64,000 nt of DNA, taken from positions 40,847,501 through 40,911,500 of the forward strand of contig OX485805.1 in NCBI GenBank assembly GCA_950295325.1, read 5' to 3'. Below, in pieces: positions 22,072 to 33,654 of this stretch. The position numbers and the translations under genes were made by a program. Numbering within the stretch: position 1 is the stretch's first letter; every line of letters starts with the position of its first letter. The DNA comes from Polytrichum commune (Eukaryota > Streptophyta > Polytrichopsida > Polytrichales > Polytrichaceae). The notes beneath the pieces were generated by a model that had not been told where the DNA came from, ran no database searches, and worked only from the letters and a program-made list of their open reading frames with translations.

Positions 22072-22971
22072 CTATACGTTTGGATTGTGAATACGACTAA
22101 CTACTTGTATTTTTGCCTTAGCCTTTGCGGCCGTTTCTTTTTCTTTTGCTTTAATGGCATCCATTGCTCTAAAGATCTCGGCTCCGCGGCTGTAACCTTG
22201 TTTATTGACTGATCCCGAATATGTGCCATTTGCCCATAGTTGTTGAACCGCTACCGATTTGTGGGTTGTGGTATTGGGAGTGGAATAAGAATGCGTTTGG
22301 GAAACCGAATGTCTTGCACTCTTCCGTAGGGCCAAACAACGATCAGACTCGCAAGAAGCTGTCTTCAGTGTTCGCCTATCCAATGACGAAGTCGAGGATG
22401 TCCGGCCCACATTCGTGTATATTGGGGTCTGAACAATGACCATAAATATATATAATGAAGTGGGTTAGTATAAGTGGTTACAAGTTACGGATGGAAGTCC
22501 GAAAAACCTAAGAAGCTGAAATGCACTAATACATGGAAATCATAAAGGGAAAACTTGAGAATGCCAATAGTTGGGCACCTTCGCCTTTGGGGCGCTGGTT
22601 AGAGCTTCTGGGACATCGAGGGGTGTAGATACAAGCCCGAGAGGGACGTTCGCAAACGCCGGTACATCAATTTGGGGTTCATCCATGCAAAGGCGTCTGG
22701 TCGACCGTGGGTTTCGGACGTGCTTCTCACTGCGGAGGGGAGATGGAGATGGAGCGTAATTGAGTTTTGCAACCTTTGCAGGAGGGCTATCCACGACTCC
22801 GTCTTCAAACCCGGAGTCTTTGGAGTAATCAACAGTAGAGGTAGCATCGACGGCCGAAAATTGGAATAGTGAAGGCATTGCAACGTCGCTCATACCAAGG
22901 GAAGGGGATGTGCGGCCTGACCGTGATGCAGACATGCCATTGACGACACTTTGGGGTGCTTGGTGAGGCAA
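22072..22971 (-). CDS. Unrecognised two-exon frame next to the FCP1-like gene
   Basis: Two open stretches follow each other on the minus strand. The first starts after a TTAG acceptor at about 22972 and reads LPHQAPQSVVNGMSASRSG to about SPPAKVAKLNY and KVPNYWHS. The second starts after a TTGTTCAG acceptor near 22432 and ends IQVVSRIHNPNV at 22072, with a Lys/Ala-rich helix (AIKAKEKETAAKAKAK) near the end. I recognise no domain. The Ser/Thr/Pro-rich character suggests a disordered tail. It may be the C-terminal part of the captured gene at 23064-24782 or a separate transposon gene. The donor sites are not certain. Confidence 0.35.
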
Positions 22972-23063
22972 CTAAGACACAAGAATACATTACAAAAATA
23001 AGGGGAGAAATGTTAGATATTTACATGGAGAGTCCAAGTACAAACCCAAAATTATCAAAGTTA

Positions 23064-24782
23064 TCATATTAATTTATTGAGTCTAGCGTAGCCGTACAAC
23101 CTCCTAAATTCCTCATCTCGTGGGCCTAGAGGCCTATTGCCAATGGGGTTCGAGAGCACAAAATCCGGGACACTTCCGGGGTGATAGGCAAGCCTCCTAA
23201 TGTAGGGCCCTAGTTCACTCTCTAAAAAGTTGTCATTCCTATCGCTTTCCCAAGGATCCGGGAATATGCAATTGCCTGGGTTTTGAGAATACTCTTTGCC
23301 GGGCTGTCGTCAATGAGGAGTGTGTTATCCGGGGTGGGCCAACAACCATGGGGAACCCCCTCCAACATAGGGACGCCCACCCAGAGGTTCTTCCTCAAGA
23401 CCTTTAAGAATTGAGGCCCACGACCTCCTCCAACCTTGGGTACAATCTTGCCACTACGGTCATAGAGGTCATCTGTCGCGCACCTCTCCATGAGGAGTGC
23501 TCAAAACACCATGGGCACAAGGGGGACCCCGGAGTGACACCCGGGACTTGTGGCGCCGTTGGTGAGAGGGCCCAAGTGATCCTAGTGTGGGTGAGGGCCC
23601 CGGGCGTTGGGAACGCCTCCCACCCACGGAGACTAGGAGGCACAAGGGTAAGGCCATGAGCTATGCGTAGCTCATGGCGTGGTGATTCTAGAATGCTTAA
23701 GAACACCTCAATCGGAGGTGTGAGCTAGGAGTTATGGCCATTTGAGTGGGGCGCTGTCCCGGTACAGCGCCCTGGTACAGCAGTGCCTGGGAGTGATTCC
23801 CGGGACTGCCAAGGTTCAAACAGGCATAACTTCCTCAGCACTTGCCCGAATGGGGCAAGTGAGGAGTCCATCGGCATCTACGCGAAGCGTAGATGAAGAT
23901 GGAGTGGTCAAGTGTCAGCATAAGACATCATACAAGGAAGTTATTATGGTCTGAAGCTGCGGGGGCTTCTAGGCCCAGCGGCTAAGGGAAAATGTCCACT
24001 TGGCCCCAACTCTTGGTAGAGAGACAAGAGGTTGGTTGACGGTGGGGTAGGGGCCCCGCGTAGAGTCCTAGAGGCTTATATGGGTGAGGTGGTGTGGCCT
24101 CACCCACCCGAGGCCGAACGGCACGGCCTCCATTGGCATTGGCCTAATGTGAGGCCATAGTTGCCTAGTATGGTTCGGGTTGTTGTAGTGTTGCTCCGGC
24201 AATGTGATGATCAACATAAGATTGGACTTCCATGGATGGAAGTCCACATCTAAGGATTGGTTACCGATTAAAGGGGTTGGTTACCGATTGAAGGGGTGAG
24301 TCCCGAAAGCAAAGTAGGAGGGTTGGTTCCCCTCCTATGAACTATAAGGTCCGGGGTGAGAGGAGCTAACCATTGGCATGGCGGTATGCGAAGGGTTAGC
24401 ACTCGTAACCTTTGCTAGGAAATGAAAATAGGCAAGATGGTCAAGGGGGACTAGCAAGGGTTGCGACATCATCGCAGTGTTCTTGACCGAGAAGCAAGCA
24501 TGGCATTGCGAGTTCTCGGAAAAGGAAACCGACGATGGCCTTCGTGTTGTCCATGAGCATAGAGCTCCAGATGATGACATGTGCGAAGCCAAGGACCTCA
24601 CGAAGGAAGCTCCTCAAGCCGGGGCGGGCACGTACAACCTTCTTATTTATGAGAGTATCGAACTGTCCGCCGTAATCCATGTCTTGTGGACTACGGAAGG
24701 GCCCCTTGGACGCACTATGCGAGATATGATTGGAATGACAAAGCACCCCATTGAGGTCAAATATTATGAATGGTTTCCTCAT
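23064..24782 (-). pseudogene. Captured FCP1/HAD-like phosphatase-type gene, split by a solo LTR
   Basis: The frame starts MRKPFIIFDLNGVLCHS at 24782. It continues with VRARPGLRSFLREVLGFAHV and IIWSSMLMDNTKAI to EHCDD, is cut by the solo LTR at 23474-24468, and resumes DLYDRSGKIVPKVG, then NTLLIDDSPAK, then FPDPWESDRNDNFLESELGP and YIRRLAYHPGSVPDFVLSNP, ending at 23064. The order (DLNGV loop, W-S motif, IDDSP, PW..D..L..L) is that of FCP1 homology/NIF-type HAD domains, which dephosphorylate phosphoproteins. The second catalytic Asp of DxDx(T/V) is Asn here, as in a known plant subgroup, so activity is doubtful. A 1-bp frameshift lies near 23281-23300. The gene lies inside the 30-kb transposon and is probably captured host sequence. 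Confidence 0.75.
23474..24468 (+). mobile_element. Solo LTR of the TGTCGCGCACC gypsy family
   Basis: The 995-bp LTR starts TGTCGCGCACCTCTCC and ends GGGTTGCGACA, with TCATC directly on both sides (23469-23473 and 24469-24473). It is in the opposite orientation to the full-length copy at 33655-42320 and clearly the same family. Its interior has been lost by LTR-LTR recombination. It interrupts the FCP1-like gene between two Asp codons. The open frames within it (23404-23706, 23411-23659 and others) are LTR sequence, not genes. Confidence 0.92.
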
Positions 24783-25122
24783 GGGCGCACTTGGTCTTCC
24801 CGCGGGGTTGCGACATATCTCCGACGGACCCTGTGATGGAACATTCTATCTAGGTAAATGGTACTACTCAAGTAAACCAATTGACAAGCATGGATGAACT
24901 CAACAAAGAAATATAAGGCCAAAATAATCCGAACCATCCAGCTCAAAAAATTGGTATTAATGTAATTGGTGATACACATTTGGTGAATAATATACATTGT
25001 CACAAAAAATCTGTGTTGAAGTTAATGGAATCTATGCTAACAAAATTGTATCCACCCGCCGGGCGAGTCGAGGATTGAACTCGATGATATACACACGCCA
25101 CGAACGAGGCAGACAAGGAAGA

Positions 25123-25250
25123 TACGGACGTGCGTCCGTAACGTGGGAGGCATGCTCAAAGGTTGATTACCTCTTCAGGGGCGAGGTCCGCGCCAGCAGT
25201 GCCTCCCTCACCTGGCCCCGTCATGGGCACAGGATCCGGACGCGCGTCCG
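25123..25250. repeat. Two palindromes of the TACGGACGCGCGTCCGTA family
   Basis: Copies are at about 25123-25140 (TACGGACGTGCGTCCGTA) and 25235-25250 (CCGGACGCGCGTCCG). The second is the only copy that lies inside an open reading frame, near the C-terminus of the DGQH-motif gene. Confidence 0.8.
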
Positions 25251-26658
25251 CAAAATTGTCCAGATCTTCGACCACCAACAAAGTGTCTCCAGCCGCTTGC
25301 GACCCTTGAGTATCCACGTAAGGCTGATCCTCATCTGTGGAGTCTTGGCTGCCCCGCATATGTACATCTTCATTGCCGATGGGGGCGTTGCCTTCATTGA
25401 CATCTCTCTCGGCGGCACCCGCCGTGTCACGTGCCGGTATATCATCCACTCCCGTTGGAGGAGAGGAGGGCTATGGAGTGGCGACAACAAGGGGAGAGGG
25501 CGGGACAATCAACGTGGGAGCTGGATAAGCATGCTCGGGTATATAAACTGCATGGCTACTAGATGGAGGCCGCATGAGAGTGGCGGGCATCGACATGCCG
25601 GCCTCGGGAGCTGCATATACAACTTGGGGCCTTGCCTGCAAGCTCTGCATCAAGCTCATGAATTGTTGGCTCTGGGCCAAGAACTGTTGATTTTGAGCCA
25701 TGAGATCAACGTGCCTTCAAGCAGACTCCAACCTAGCTTGCTCCATCTCAGCTTGGATGGCGGCCATCTTTTTGGCGTGCTCCTCGTTAGCTTCTCGAAG
25801 CCGTTGGTCAAGCTCTTCCTTCATTCGCTTCTCCATCTTCTCGTCCAATTCGGACACTGACATCGGCTCTTTCTTCACCTTGCCAGGTTCGGTAGGCAAG
25901 GCAGAGATGGCATTGTGAATCCTAATCTCATCCTCGTCTTCATCGGAGAGCTCCAAGACCGCGCCTTCAGGGTATTCGTTGTATGGCGTCTTGTTCCTCT
26001 TTCGTCGACTCTCACAATATAGAGAGATATCAGGCCTCAATATCAACTCCAGCACATCCCTCCCCTCCATAGGGGGTAGATCTGAATGTTGAGACCCCCC
26101 TCCAGATGAAGCGGTGCATCCGCCTTCTGCTGCAAGGTCCACATCCTTCTCCGCAATAACACCTGCAGCACGAGATGGACCCGCAGTTGAAGGAAACCCA
26201 ACTCGAGAGGTGGGAGTCCCAAAAGGTGAGAGAACAGGGGTATGAGGGACCCTTTTCGGAGTGAAGTTCACATGTGTCTCCTACACATCCCTGTCGTCTG
26301 TTCCCAGCAGGAAAACACTTGGATTAATTGGGTCGCGAACAAGACCGTGTAAAGGCTCCTGTGTGGGGGGCTGCGCTCTTGGGAAACTGGGATCCTGGTC
26401 CTCTTCAGGGTCTGTCTCCATTCCGGGCATTGCCTCTTCTCTAGAAGCAAGAGGCACCACAGGATGGGGTGTAAGGACGTCCATGATGTCCTGTATATCC
26501 ATTTTGGAGGCAATAACCCTGTGAGTATGGGTGTCATCGTAGTCGGTATCCTCCACAAAAGAATTCACCTGCAACCCAAGCATCTGCACCATAACAAGAA
26601 AATTAGATAGGAACAATTGTGGTGATGCCATATAAATGAGGCTAGATGTCAACACAAT

Positions 26659-26780
26659 CTACGGACGCGCGTTCGTAAAATCACCATTCAAAAGATGTTG
26701 GACAATTTTACGGACGCACGGTCGTAAAATTCACATGCACCTGATACTGGGTTATTTTACGGACGCACGTCCGTAAAATA
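26659..26780. repeat. Three palindromes in one intron of the DGQH gene
   Basis: Copies at about 26660-26678, 26709-26729 and 26757-26779 have cores ACGGACGCGCGTTCGT, ACGGACGCACGGTCGT and ACGGACGCACGTCCGT. All lie in the intron between the exon ending VFGGTKFVYAS and the next acceptor. Confidence 0.85.
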
Positions 26781-28232
26781 ACTATGCAAACGATAAGTGG
26801 GTTGAAAGACAAACAAATACTCACCAATGATGCATACACAAACTTCGTGCCTCCGAAAACGTTGTAAACTGTCTCACTCATGACAGTCAAAGCCTTCAAG
26901 ACTCCAATATAAAAGTCCATCCGGAGCTCGAACGCCGGGTAGACGGCATGCATTGTCTCCTCAACAAGCTCCTTGGGATGTGGTGGGGGCAACGAGTAGA
27001 TTTTCCTGAACACTTCGTGTGGTTTAATGGGCAATCGCCCAGTGGGGGAAGACTTGCGTATTAAGAAATAAAGTTGCACAACTCCCACTTGCTTCACCCC
27101 CCTTGCCTCTTGAATGACAGTGATCCCTTCTGTCTTCGTTGGGATGTAGGTGCTCTGGTACAGATCATATTCGAGGTCCATCATTGATGTGTATAGATGG
27201 ACAATGGATGTGGACCTCTCTTGCTCTACAATCCATAACCACACATGAGGCTCAAAGAGGGCAGGCGAGCGATAGCTTTTGAAGGCTTTTAAGAAGGGGT
27301 CGTAGAAGGGTGCTCCCGCAACGTCTTGTTTCCAAGCTCCGGGAATTGCACGAAAATAAAAAATGGTAAAAGGGCAACCCCGGGGGTCATTTCTCACAGA
27401 GGCTCTTGAAGCATGGGTGTCCCATGTGCCGAACTTTATGCCCTTTGTCACCGTGCAGAATCTTGCAAATCCTCCGAATTTTGTTTTTTTTTCCTATCGA
27501 GAAAGTTCACGTACAACCCTGCCTCCTTTTCGTCGATGGATCCCTTTCTTTCGTTCCTTCTGGATCGTTGGGCAAGGAATGATGATGCCTCTCTTATCAA
27601 AGCTCGCATGGAGACGCCATTGATGTGGTATTCACCCTTCAGCTCCCTCCAATTCTCCCACACGATCTCACCATCACTATTAATGAGGTTGTGGGTGGGT
27701 AGTAATTTGCTAATCTCCCTTACAGCCATGGTCTTCTTCTTTCTGTAATCGCACCATTCCTTAATGTGGTACGTGGATGGCTTCATATGCTTCGGCCTCT
27801 TCAGAAAGATTTTGGGATAAGGCAGAGTCCTTCTAGGAGTTTCTAGAAGAATGTGTTCTGCTGCCCTGTATAGCTCCGAGTCCATCAATCCTTGGAGGGG
27901 AGGAAAGAGCTCTCACAGGATTGGTGGTACCTTAACCTGAGTCGCTCTTGTAGGTGGTCTCCGTATCTGGATTGACAATGTCGCCGTTGTTGTGGGCATC
28001 GAAGAGTCGCAACCATATTGACCACGTCTCTTCTGTTGCAGTGATGAGCTTGAGTTCGCCTTTTAATTCATGCACTGGTTTCATGCCGCTTGTCTTCATG
28101 TCTATACTCGAGAACTTTGTCAATATGACATTGTTGAATGTCTGCAAGAGGCACGAATTGCAAGAAATCAGAACATTGAAATCAAGACATATTAAATTCA
28201 ATTATTTGAAGCAGTGGGAGGAGAATGGCCAG

Positions 28233-28256
28233 ATTTACGGACGTGCGTCCATAAAT
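28233..28256. repeat. Single palindrome in a short intron of the DGQH gene
   Basis: The copy reads TTTACGGACGTGCGTCCATAAA and lies inside an intron of about 130 bp (about 28272 to 28142). Confidence 0.8.
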
Positions 28257-29603
28257 CTATTTGACTGACATCCTGCCATTTGGGGTTCTTCACGACTACA
28301 TTATCTCTTTATTTGGGGGGACATTCGTGCTCCACCCACAAGGTCCTCCCAGCCACGATGTTGGCTGCTCATGAAGCCTCGAACTGCCTCACTTTATTCC
28401 TCTGGTTCATGAAGGCAGATATTGCTATAAGCTGGTTCGAGTCCTTGGAATGCACGACGAATGCCTTCCAATATCGGATAGTTTCCTTCAATGGGCTTTT
28501 CCACTCGTCGTCTTCAAGGAGAGTTTTTGCAGCCATCACACTATGTTGGCCATCGACTATGTAGAACTCTCCATTCTTGAGAATTGGCCAATTTTTTTCG
28601 TTGACTTCGACGATAGGATCCTTTGGTGTGACACAAATGGTCTGCCTGTCAAACTTGGGATTGTTCATGATGTTGTTCATTTGCCACCATACCCCGCTTT
28701 CTTCTTTCGCTCTGGTATTCATACTTTCGGTGCCCTTGTGACATTTGTAGACGTCTACTTCGAAAGTAAAATACTTGCCAAGGGGCCAGCATCCCTTTGT
28801 TTTCTCATCGAATTCTTGGAATATTTTTGTCGAGAGTTCGGCGTCAGGGCGTTGACCCTTTTTGAGGAGAGGAGCAGCAGTCAGTGTAGAGCTGACATCC
28901 GGACCCTCTGTTAGTCCAGATGACTCCATCTGCGAGTGAGAGCGTTTACTCGTCTGTCTGCTCCCTCTTGATGCACCACTCTGCGAGGGCCTTGAGGATT
29001 CCGGCACTGGTTTAGGCACACGCTTGGGCCGTTCAGAAACGACTTGTTTCTTCTTCTCTTTTTCCTTTTAGGCCTCTAGCAAGGCTCCATTTACTCTTGT
29101 TACATTGTTCAAGAGTCGTCCAAGGTGCATTGCATACATAGTCTTGGAACTCCGTCTGGAGATTGAAGCAAGCCGCATCTGGACTACCATTTTTACATTC
29201 ATTTTTGTTGAATGGATGGTAAGATTCATGCAAAATAAATGTTACTCGGTCTTCTTTCTTCTCAAGGTCTATTACTACATAATCCCCTTGGGCCACTGCA
29301 CACTCTACTGTCCACGATTTAAGCTTTATCCACTTCTCAGCATCCTCTATGTCTGTCTTAATTTGATATGCAAATCTAAGCACAAATATCTCATTTTCGT
29401 CCTTTTCTACCAGTACTGTCCAATTATCCACAATTTCATCTTGTGGCTTGTAGTGGTCGTTGGGGCTTATGTCTTTGATGGCTTCTGGTAGCGGAGGAAT
29501 GAGAGCCTCTGCGAACATCTCAATTGCATGTCTCTTTTTAGATGTCATCTGCAAAAGGTAAGATAGACAAGTTAGAATTCTTGTCAAAAGATATAGATCT
29601 TAT

Positions 29604-30172
29604 TTTACGAACGCGCGTCCGTAAAGTTTTGCGTATTCTCTCAATTAGATCTTGTTGATCCAAATGAAAATATACATTTCATGTAAATACGCATATCGCG
29701 TATATTATATGCTCCAATATCTCTAGAAGTTACGGACGCGCGACCGTAAACCTTGCACGTATAGTATGGTTGTAAATATTTATCTATTCAAGTTACGGAC
29801 GTGCGTCCGTAAACTTTGCACATATAGTATACAATTTGTGTATCTCACTTAGTTTTGCCGTGTTTACGGACGCGCATCCGTAAACTTTGCAGAAATATAT
29901 TAAAACAGTTGATATTTTATTTCTGGAAGTTACGAACGCGCGTCCGTAACCTCTGTACATATATTATATACAGTTTATTCTTAGTTCTTCCCAGTTTACG
30001 GACGCGCGTCCGTAAACTTTGGGAATATTTTAGGTAGGAAATGTCTCTACTACTTCCAAAATCTATTGAATTTACGGACGTGCGTCTGTAAACTCTATAC
30101 ATATATTGTTTTGAGAGTCTTTTTTCTCACCTACACAAGATCCACAAAGTTTACGGACGCGCGTCTGTAAAC
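29604..30172. repeat. Array of eight palindromes, spacing 63-126 bp, within one intron
   Basis: Copies are centred near 29615, 29740, 29803, 29873, 29940, 30006, 30082 and 30161. The best copy (29995-30017) contains the perfect palindrome TACGGACGCGCGTCCGTA with TT/AA added on each side. Others differ by one to three bases, mostly in the central GCGC. The spacer between copies is AT-rich and partly repeated (ATATAGTATAC, CATATATTATATA). The whole array lies in the 713-bp intron 29549-30261 of the DGQH gene. Confidence 0.92.
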
Positions 30173-31015
30173 TTTAAGGATTATAAAGGTTATTTAAATT
30201 GTTAGCTTCATTTGTGTAATATGCTATTTTCATTAATGCTCCGTGTTTTTCGGGACATTACCTTGTCGTCCAAGATGGTTTTGCCCTCCAAACAATAATG
30301 CAATCTTACTTCACTGCAATAGCAAACTTTGCACTGCAAATTGACAACATAAGGCACTTTCAGAACACTGACATGTCCAAAACTAAATGATTCTTAGAAT
30401 GTAGCCATAGACAAAGTACTAAACAAATTCAGAATTGCTTGAAACTGGAATCTCACATGCTTTCATGCTAACCTTAAGCCCTGAACCACAACAACCCAAA
30501 ATTGCAATCATACAAAATGCAATTGCAATGTTCTAAAATGCTTACCTTTCTAGAGTGTTTGCTCCTAAACCACAATTCCTGCTCCTGGTGCAGCTAAGAC
30601 CAACTGCAAATGAACAATATAATTGAGGTCAGAAACCTCTAGTAATTCAATGTGCACATGCATGATTCAACATTGAGAACTACTCAAAGAAAGTTGCTCA
30701 TAAATCATATTCATGCAACACAAGTGAAAGGAAACTACTGATTTGTATGCAAAAAATATAATGAACTACATGGTGAAGCTACAACTGAAACCCTAATGAG
30801 CAACATCTGAAACACTAATTACCCTTGCAACAACTGAAAGCAACAACTGAAAACAACCTAATGAGCAGTAGCAAGCAACAATGAACATCCTAATGATCTA
30901 ATGAGCAGCAAGCAAGCAAGCAACAAGCAGAACTTACTAATGAGCTAATGAGCAGCAAACAAGGAGAACTTACTCCAGCTCTGACGCGCGTCAGCAACAA
31001 GAATGGGTTTCGCAG

Positions 31016-31350
31016 CTAGAGAAGAGAAGCAAGATCAGTAAGAGTAGCAAAAGAAGAAAGTGAAGAAAGTGAAGATAAGCAAGAGAAGCAAGAGAAGAAA
31101 GAGAAGAAAGATAAGAGAAGCAAGAGAAGCAAGAGAAACAACAGAAGAAAGAGAAGATAAACAAGAGAAGCAAGAGAAACAAGAGCCGCAAGAGAAGGAA
31201 GCAAAAACATGAAGAGGAGGGCAAAAGGCAGATTGAGCACTTTGAAACCCTATAACAACAAAGCAAGAGAAGCAAGAGCACGAAGAGCGAGGAAGTGAAG
31301 GAAGTGAAGGAAGCAAAAGCAAGTGAAGGAGCGAAAGGGAGCTAGAGTAC
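31016..31350. repeat. Polypurine low-complexity tract (GAAGCAAGA)n
   Basis: More than 300 bases of the plus strand are almost only A and G with occasional C, built from AGAGAAGCA-like units. The minus strand gives long Leu/Ser/Phe-rich frames that are artefacts. A GACGCGCGTC palindrome at 30982-30991 lies just before it. The tract lies upstream of the DGQH gene. Confidence 0.75.
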
Positions 31351-31359
31351 TTTGGAACC

Positions 31360-31964
31360 CTAAAACAATGGCGTGCCTCCACGTGTCCCGACCCCAAACG
31401 TCGCGCCCAAACGCCGGCCTATACCCTTACGTGGCATCACCCTACTGGTGTATATTTGGTATTGAAATATTTGTGTGATTTATACTTAGTTCGTTGATGT
31501 TATTATCAAATTATGTCATAATAACATCTTATGTTTATGCTAAGGCAAGTTAAAAGTCACACTACATCTCACTCTAAATATAAAATGAGCCATCCGGTTG
31601 CCTCTTCTCTTCACTTTTGATAAATTAAATGAGTGAAATATTCATACGAGCTCTAGAAAGTATTCATTATTTTAGGAAATTATAGGGTATGAGGTTGAGT
31701 AATTATTATGTCATTGTCAACAATTAAATGACATCAATAATAAAAAAAATAAAGCATTTTGGAACTCCAAACAATGAGAGAAACTAACTACCATTTCTAG
31801 TGTGGCCTATATGGAGCTCGGGGGGAGCACCTTTCATTAAAACCTAGAATCACGTGCGTTCACTGCATACTCTAAAAACCCCCTATATATAAGTTATTTT
31901 TTGTGAAATGAAGTAATACACATACAATTGCAACAATAAATATACAAGTGACAATATGTATACA
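31360..31964. other. AT-rich interior of the 30-kb transposon, no gene seen
   Basis: Apart from the GC-rich border near 31380-31430 the sequence is AT-rich, with no long frame and no recognisable element ends. Confidence 0.5.
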
Positions 31965-32058
31965 CAAAAAACATCCATTCATATATAGTCATTAACATAA
32001 GTATACAAATATACTTTTGAACAATAACCAATCCCTATAATATGTATAACAAAATATC

Positions 32059-32268
32059 CTAACTTTCATCAGCAAAGTCGTTGAAAACTTTTTCATCTCC
32101 CGGATGTAACTCATAAACATTTGATTCACCAATATATGTCATTGTAGCCAATGCAATTATTGTCTCTAAGTCTACCATCAAATGATCAATAAGATCATAT
32201 GTCCACTTGTTGATAGCCCCTTTTGATACCAACATAAACCAATCTCCACGTTTGATGGACAGTCCATC
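32059..32268 (-). pseudogene. C-terminal exon of an unrecognised protein
   Basis: On the minus strand a frame of about 68 codons reads GLSIKRGDWFMLVSKGAINK, then WTYDLIDHLMVDLETIIALA, then ELHPGDEKVFNDFADES and a TAG at 32061-32059. Upstream of about 32268 the frame is broken. A diverged inverted copy of the same DNA lies at 10095-10345, so it belongs to a repeated element or gene family. I do not recognise the family. Confidence 0.5.
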
Positions 32269-32384
32269 AAGTCAAATGGATCCCTATACTCCACCCAACG
32301 ATTACCAAACTTCCTCCGCATCCTATAAACTCTCCCAACAAACCAAACCTTATGAAAACTTATCCAATATGAAAACTTATGATA

Positions 32385-32600
32385 TGTAGTATAGTAACAG
32401 TACCATACAAGTACAATTATTGTATATTTTTTAAAGGCCTTCCATATATGTACGTAACTATAAATTATAACATGTATACCATATGTATATGGTATACATG
32501 TTACGGCATGTTATGGTATACATGTATCATTACGGCAAGGTCCAAATCAATACCCCTCCTGTGCACTCACGTATACTCGTACATGTTTAGTACATATTTG
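32385..32600. repeat. Inverted diverged copy of 8230-8420
   Basis: The ACAAGTACAAT..ATGTACGTA..CACTCACGTATACTCGTA region is the reverse complement of the segment at about 8230-8420, with many changes. Together with the 32059-32268/10095-10345 pair this suggests that one repeated element is present in opposite orientation at 8-10 kb and at 32 kb. Confidence 0.45.
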
Positions 32601-33305
32601 GATAATAGTAATAATATTCAATAAAATGATGTCTTGTTGATTAACTTCAGTATAAGAATTTTTTTTCTTCTCAAAGGGTTTATTCAAATGCAATTGGGGC
32701 AATATACCAATTGGCCACAAATTCTCATGAAACTTTGCCAAAAAATACTTGTGAATCCCTCAATTATTGCAATAAGTTGTGAAACGCAATCAACAAAACC
32801 GAAACATCAAGATATGCATTGGGGTGAATTCATATGCTTGTAATATCTTAAACAACATTACGGATTAATTCAATCCCTCCACACATAGGTCTAAGCTTGT
32901 ATTAAAACAAAATGCATGGGTATGTGTTGAATTGACATCCCTCTTGTACATTAACCAACCTTTGGGATTCATCCAATCCTTCCACACATAGGCCTCAGCT
33001 TGTATTATCACTTATAAGTAGTACCAAACTTGTTTATATCGGAGTTTTGTTTCGGTGGTGAGTTGTGTTAATGACTCGATTATAGAATACCAATATATGA
33101 TCTTCAAAACCTTTCATCAAAAGGATATGTTTAAAGCAAATGGTTTAAAGCCAAAGAAAGATTTTTAAAAATGAAAGGTAAGGTTACCCCTAAATTTGCT
33201 TCACTTTTGAAATGTTTATGGTTTTATTTTACAAAATTTAAAGGTAGTCATATATTCAGTTAACCATGCGTACCGTATGTCGTCGTGTTTCTTTAGGGGT
33301 GGGCG

Positions 33306-33356
33306 GTTATAGGGTATAGGGTTTAGGGTTTAGGGTTTAGTGTTTAGGATTTAGGG
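33306..33356 (+). repeat. Short interstitial TTTAGGG-type tract
   Basis: GGGTTTAGGGTTTAGGGTTT and variants give about five to six units of the plant telomere-type heptamer. The tract is too short to indicate a chromosome end. Confidence 0.8.
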
Positions 33357-33654
33357 TACCAAGTATGAACTAATGAGAGTATCCCCCTTCTGTCACCAAC
33401 TTAATATTGTTTGCCTTTATAATATTTGGATACCCTACCCTCCCCTTCTCTCCATTATGCTAGATGAGAGGAGATAACATGATATTGGAGTGAAAATCAT
33501 TACATCGTATGCAAAACAAACCAAATAGATGGTAGTTTAATTTTGAATGACATGTATTTTTATCTCCATGTGCTATTATTGTTGTTGTGGTTGATGTTTT
33601 ACACGATACTATAATTTACTGTCTACTATTTCTACAATGACCTCTCAATATTAA

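Larger units (their letters stand above)
25156..30606 (-). pseudogene. Intron-rich transposon gene with IVDGQH motif, unrecognised family
   Basis: Read on the minus strand: a possible 5' exon at 30606-30550; an exon about 30339-30262 ending VCYCSEVRLHYCLEGKTILDDK; intron 30261-29549; an exon from 29548 (MTSKKRHAIEMFAEALIPPL) through a frameshift near 29050 to KPVPESSRPSQ, FYIVDGQHSVMAAKTLL and ECPPK to about 28273; intron to 28142; an exon TFNNVILTKFSSID onward to about 26825 (DMKTSGMKPVHELKG, TFELR-type segments, VFGGTKFVYAS); an intron to about 26580; and a last exon with a Pro/acidic region and a coiled coil (SELDEKMEKRMKEELDQRLR). The DGQH stretch resembles the signature of ParB-like/DGQHR nuclease-fold proteins, which is inference only. 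Lesions: frameshifts near 29050, 27930 and the poly-A run near 27485; in-frame stops at about 28369, 28310, 27912, 26278, 25717 and 25471. The remaining length is about 1,400 codons. Confidence 0.55.

Noticed and set aside
30991-31397. Leu/Ser/Phe-rich membrane-like proteins on the minus strand
   Set aside because: They are translations of a polypurine low-complexity tract in three overlapping frames.
33306-33356. Telomere or chromosome end
   Set aside because: There are only five to six imperfect TTTAGGG-type units, flanked by ordinary sequence inside a transposon.
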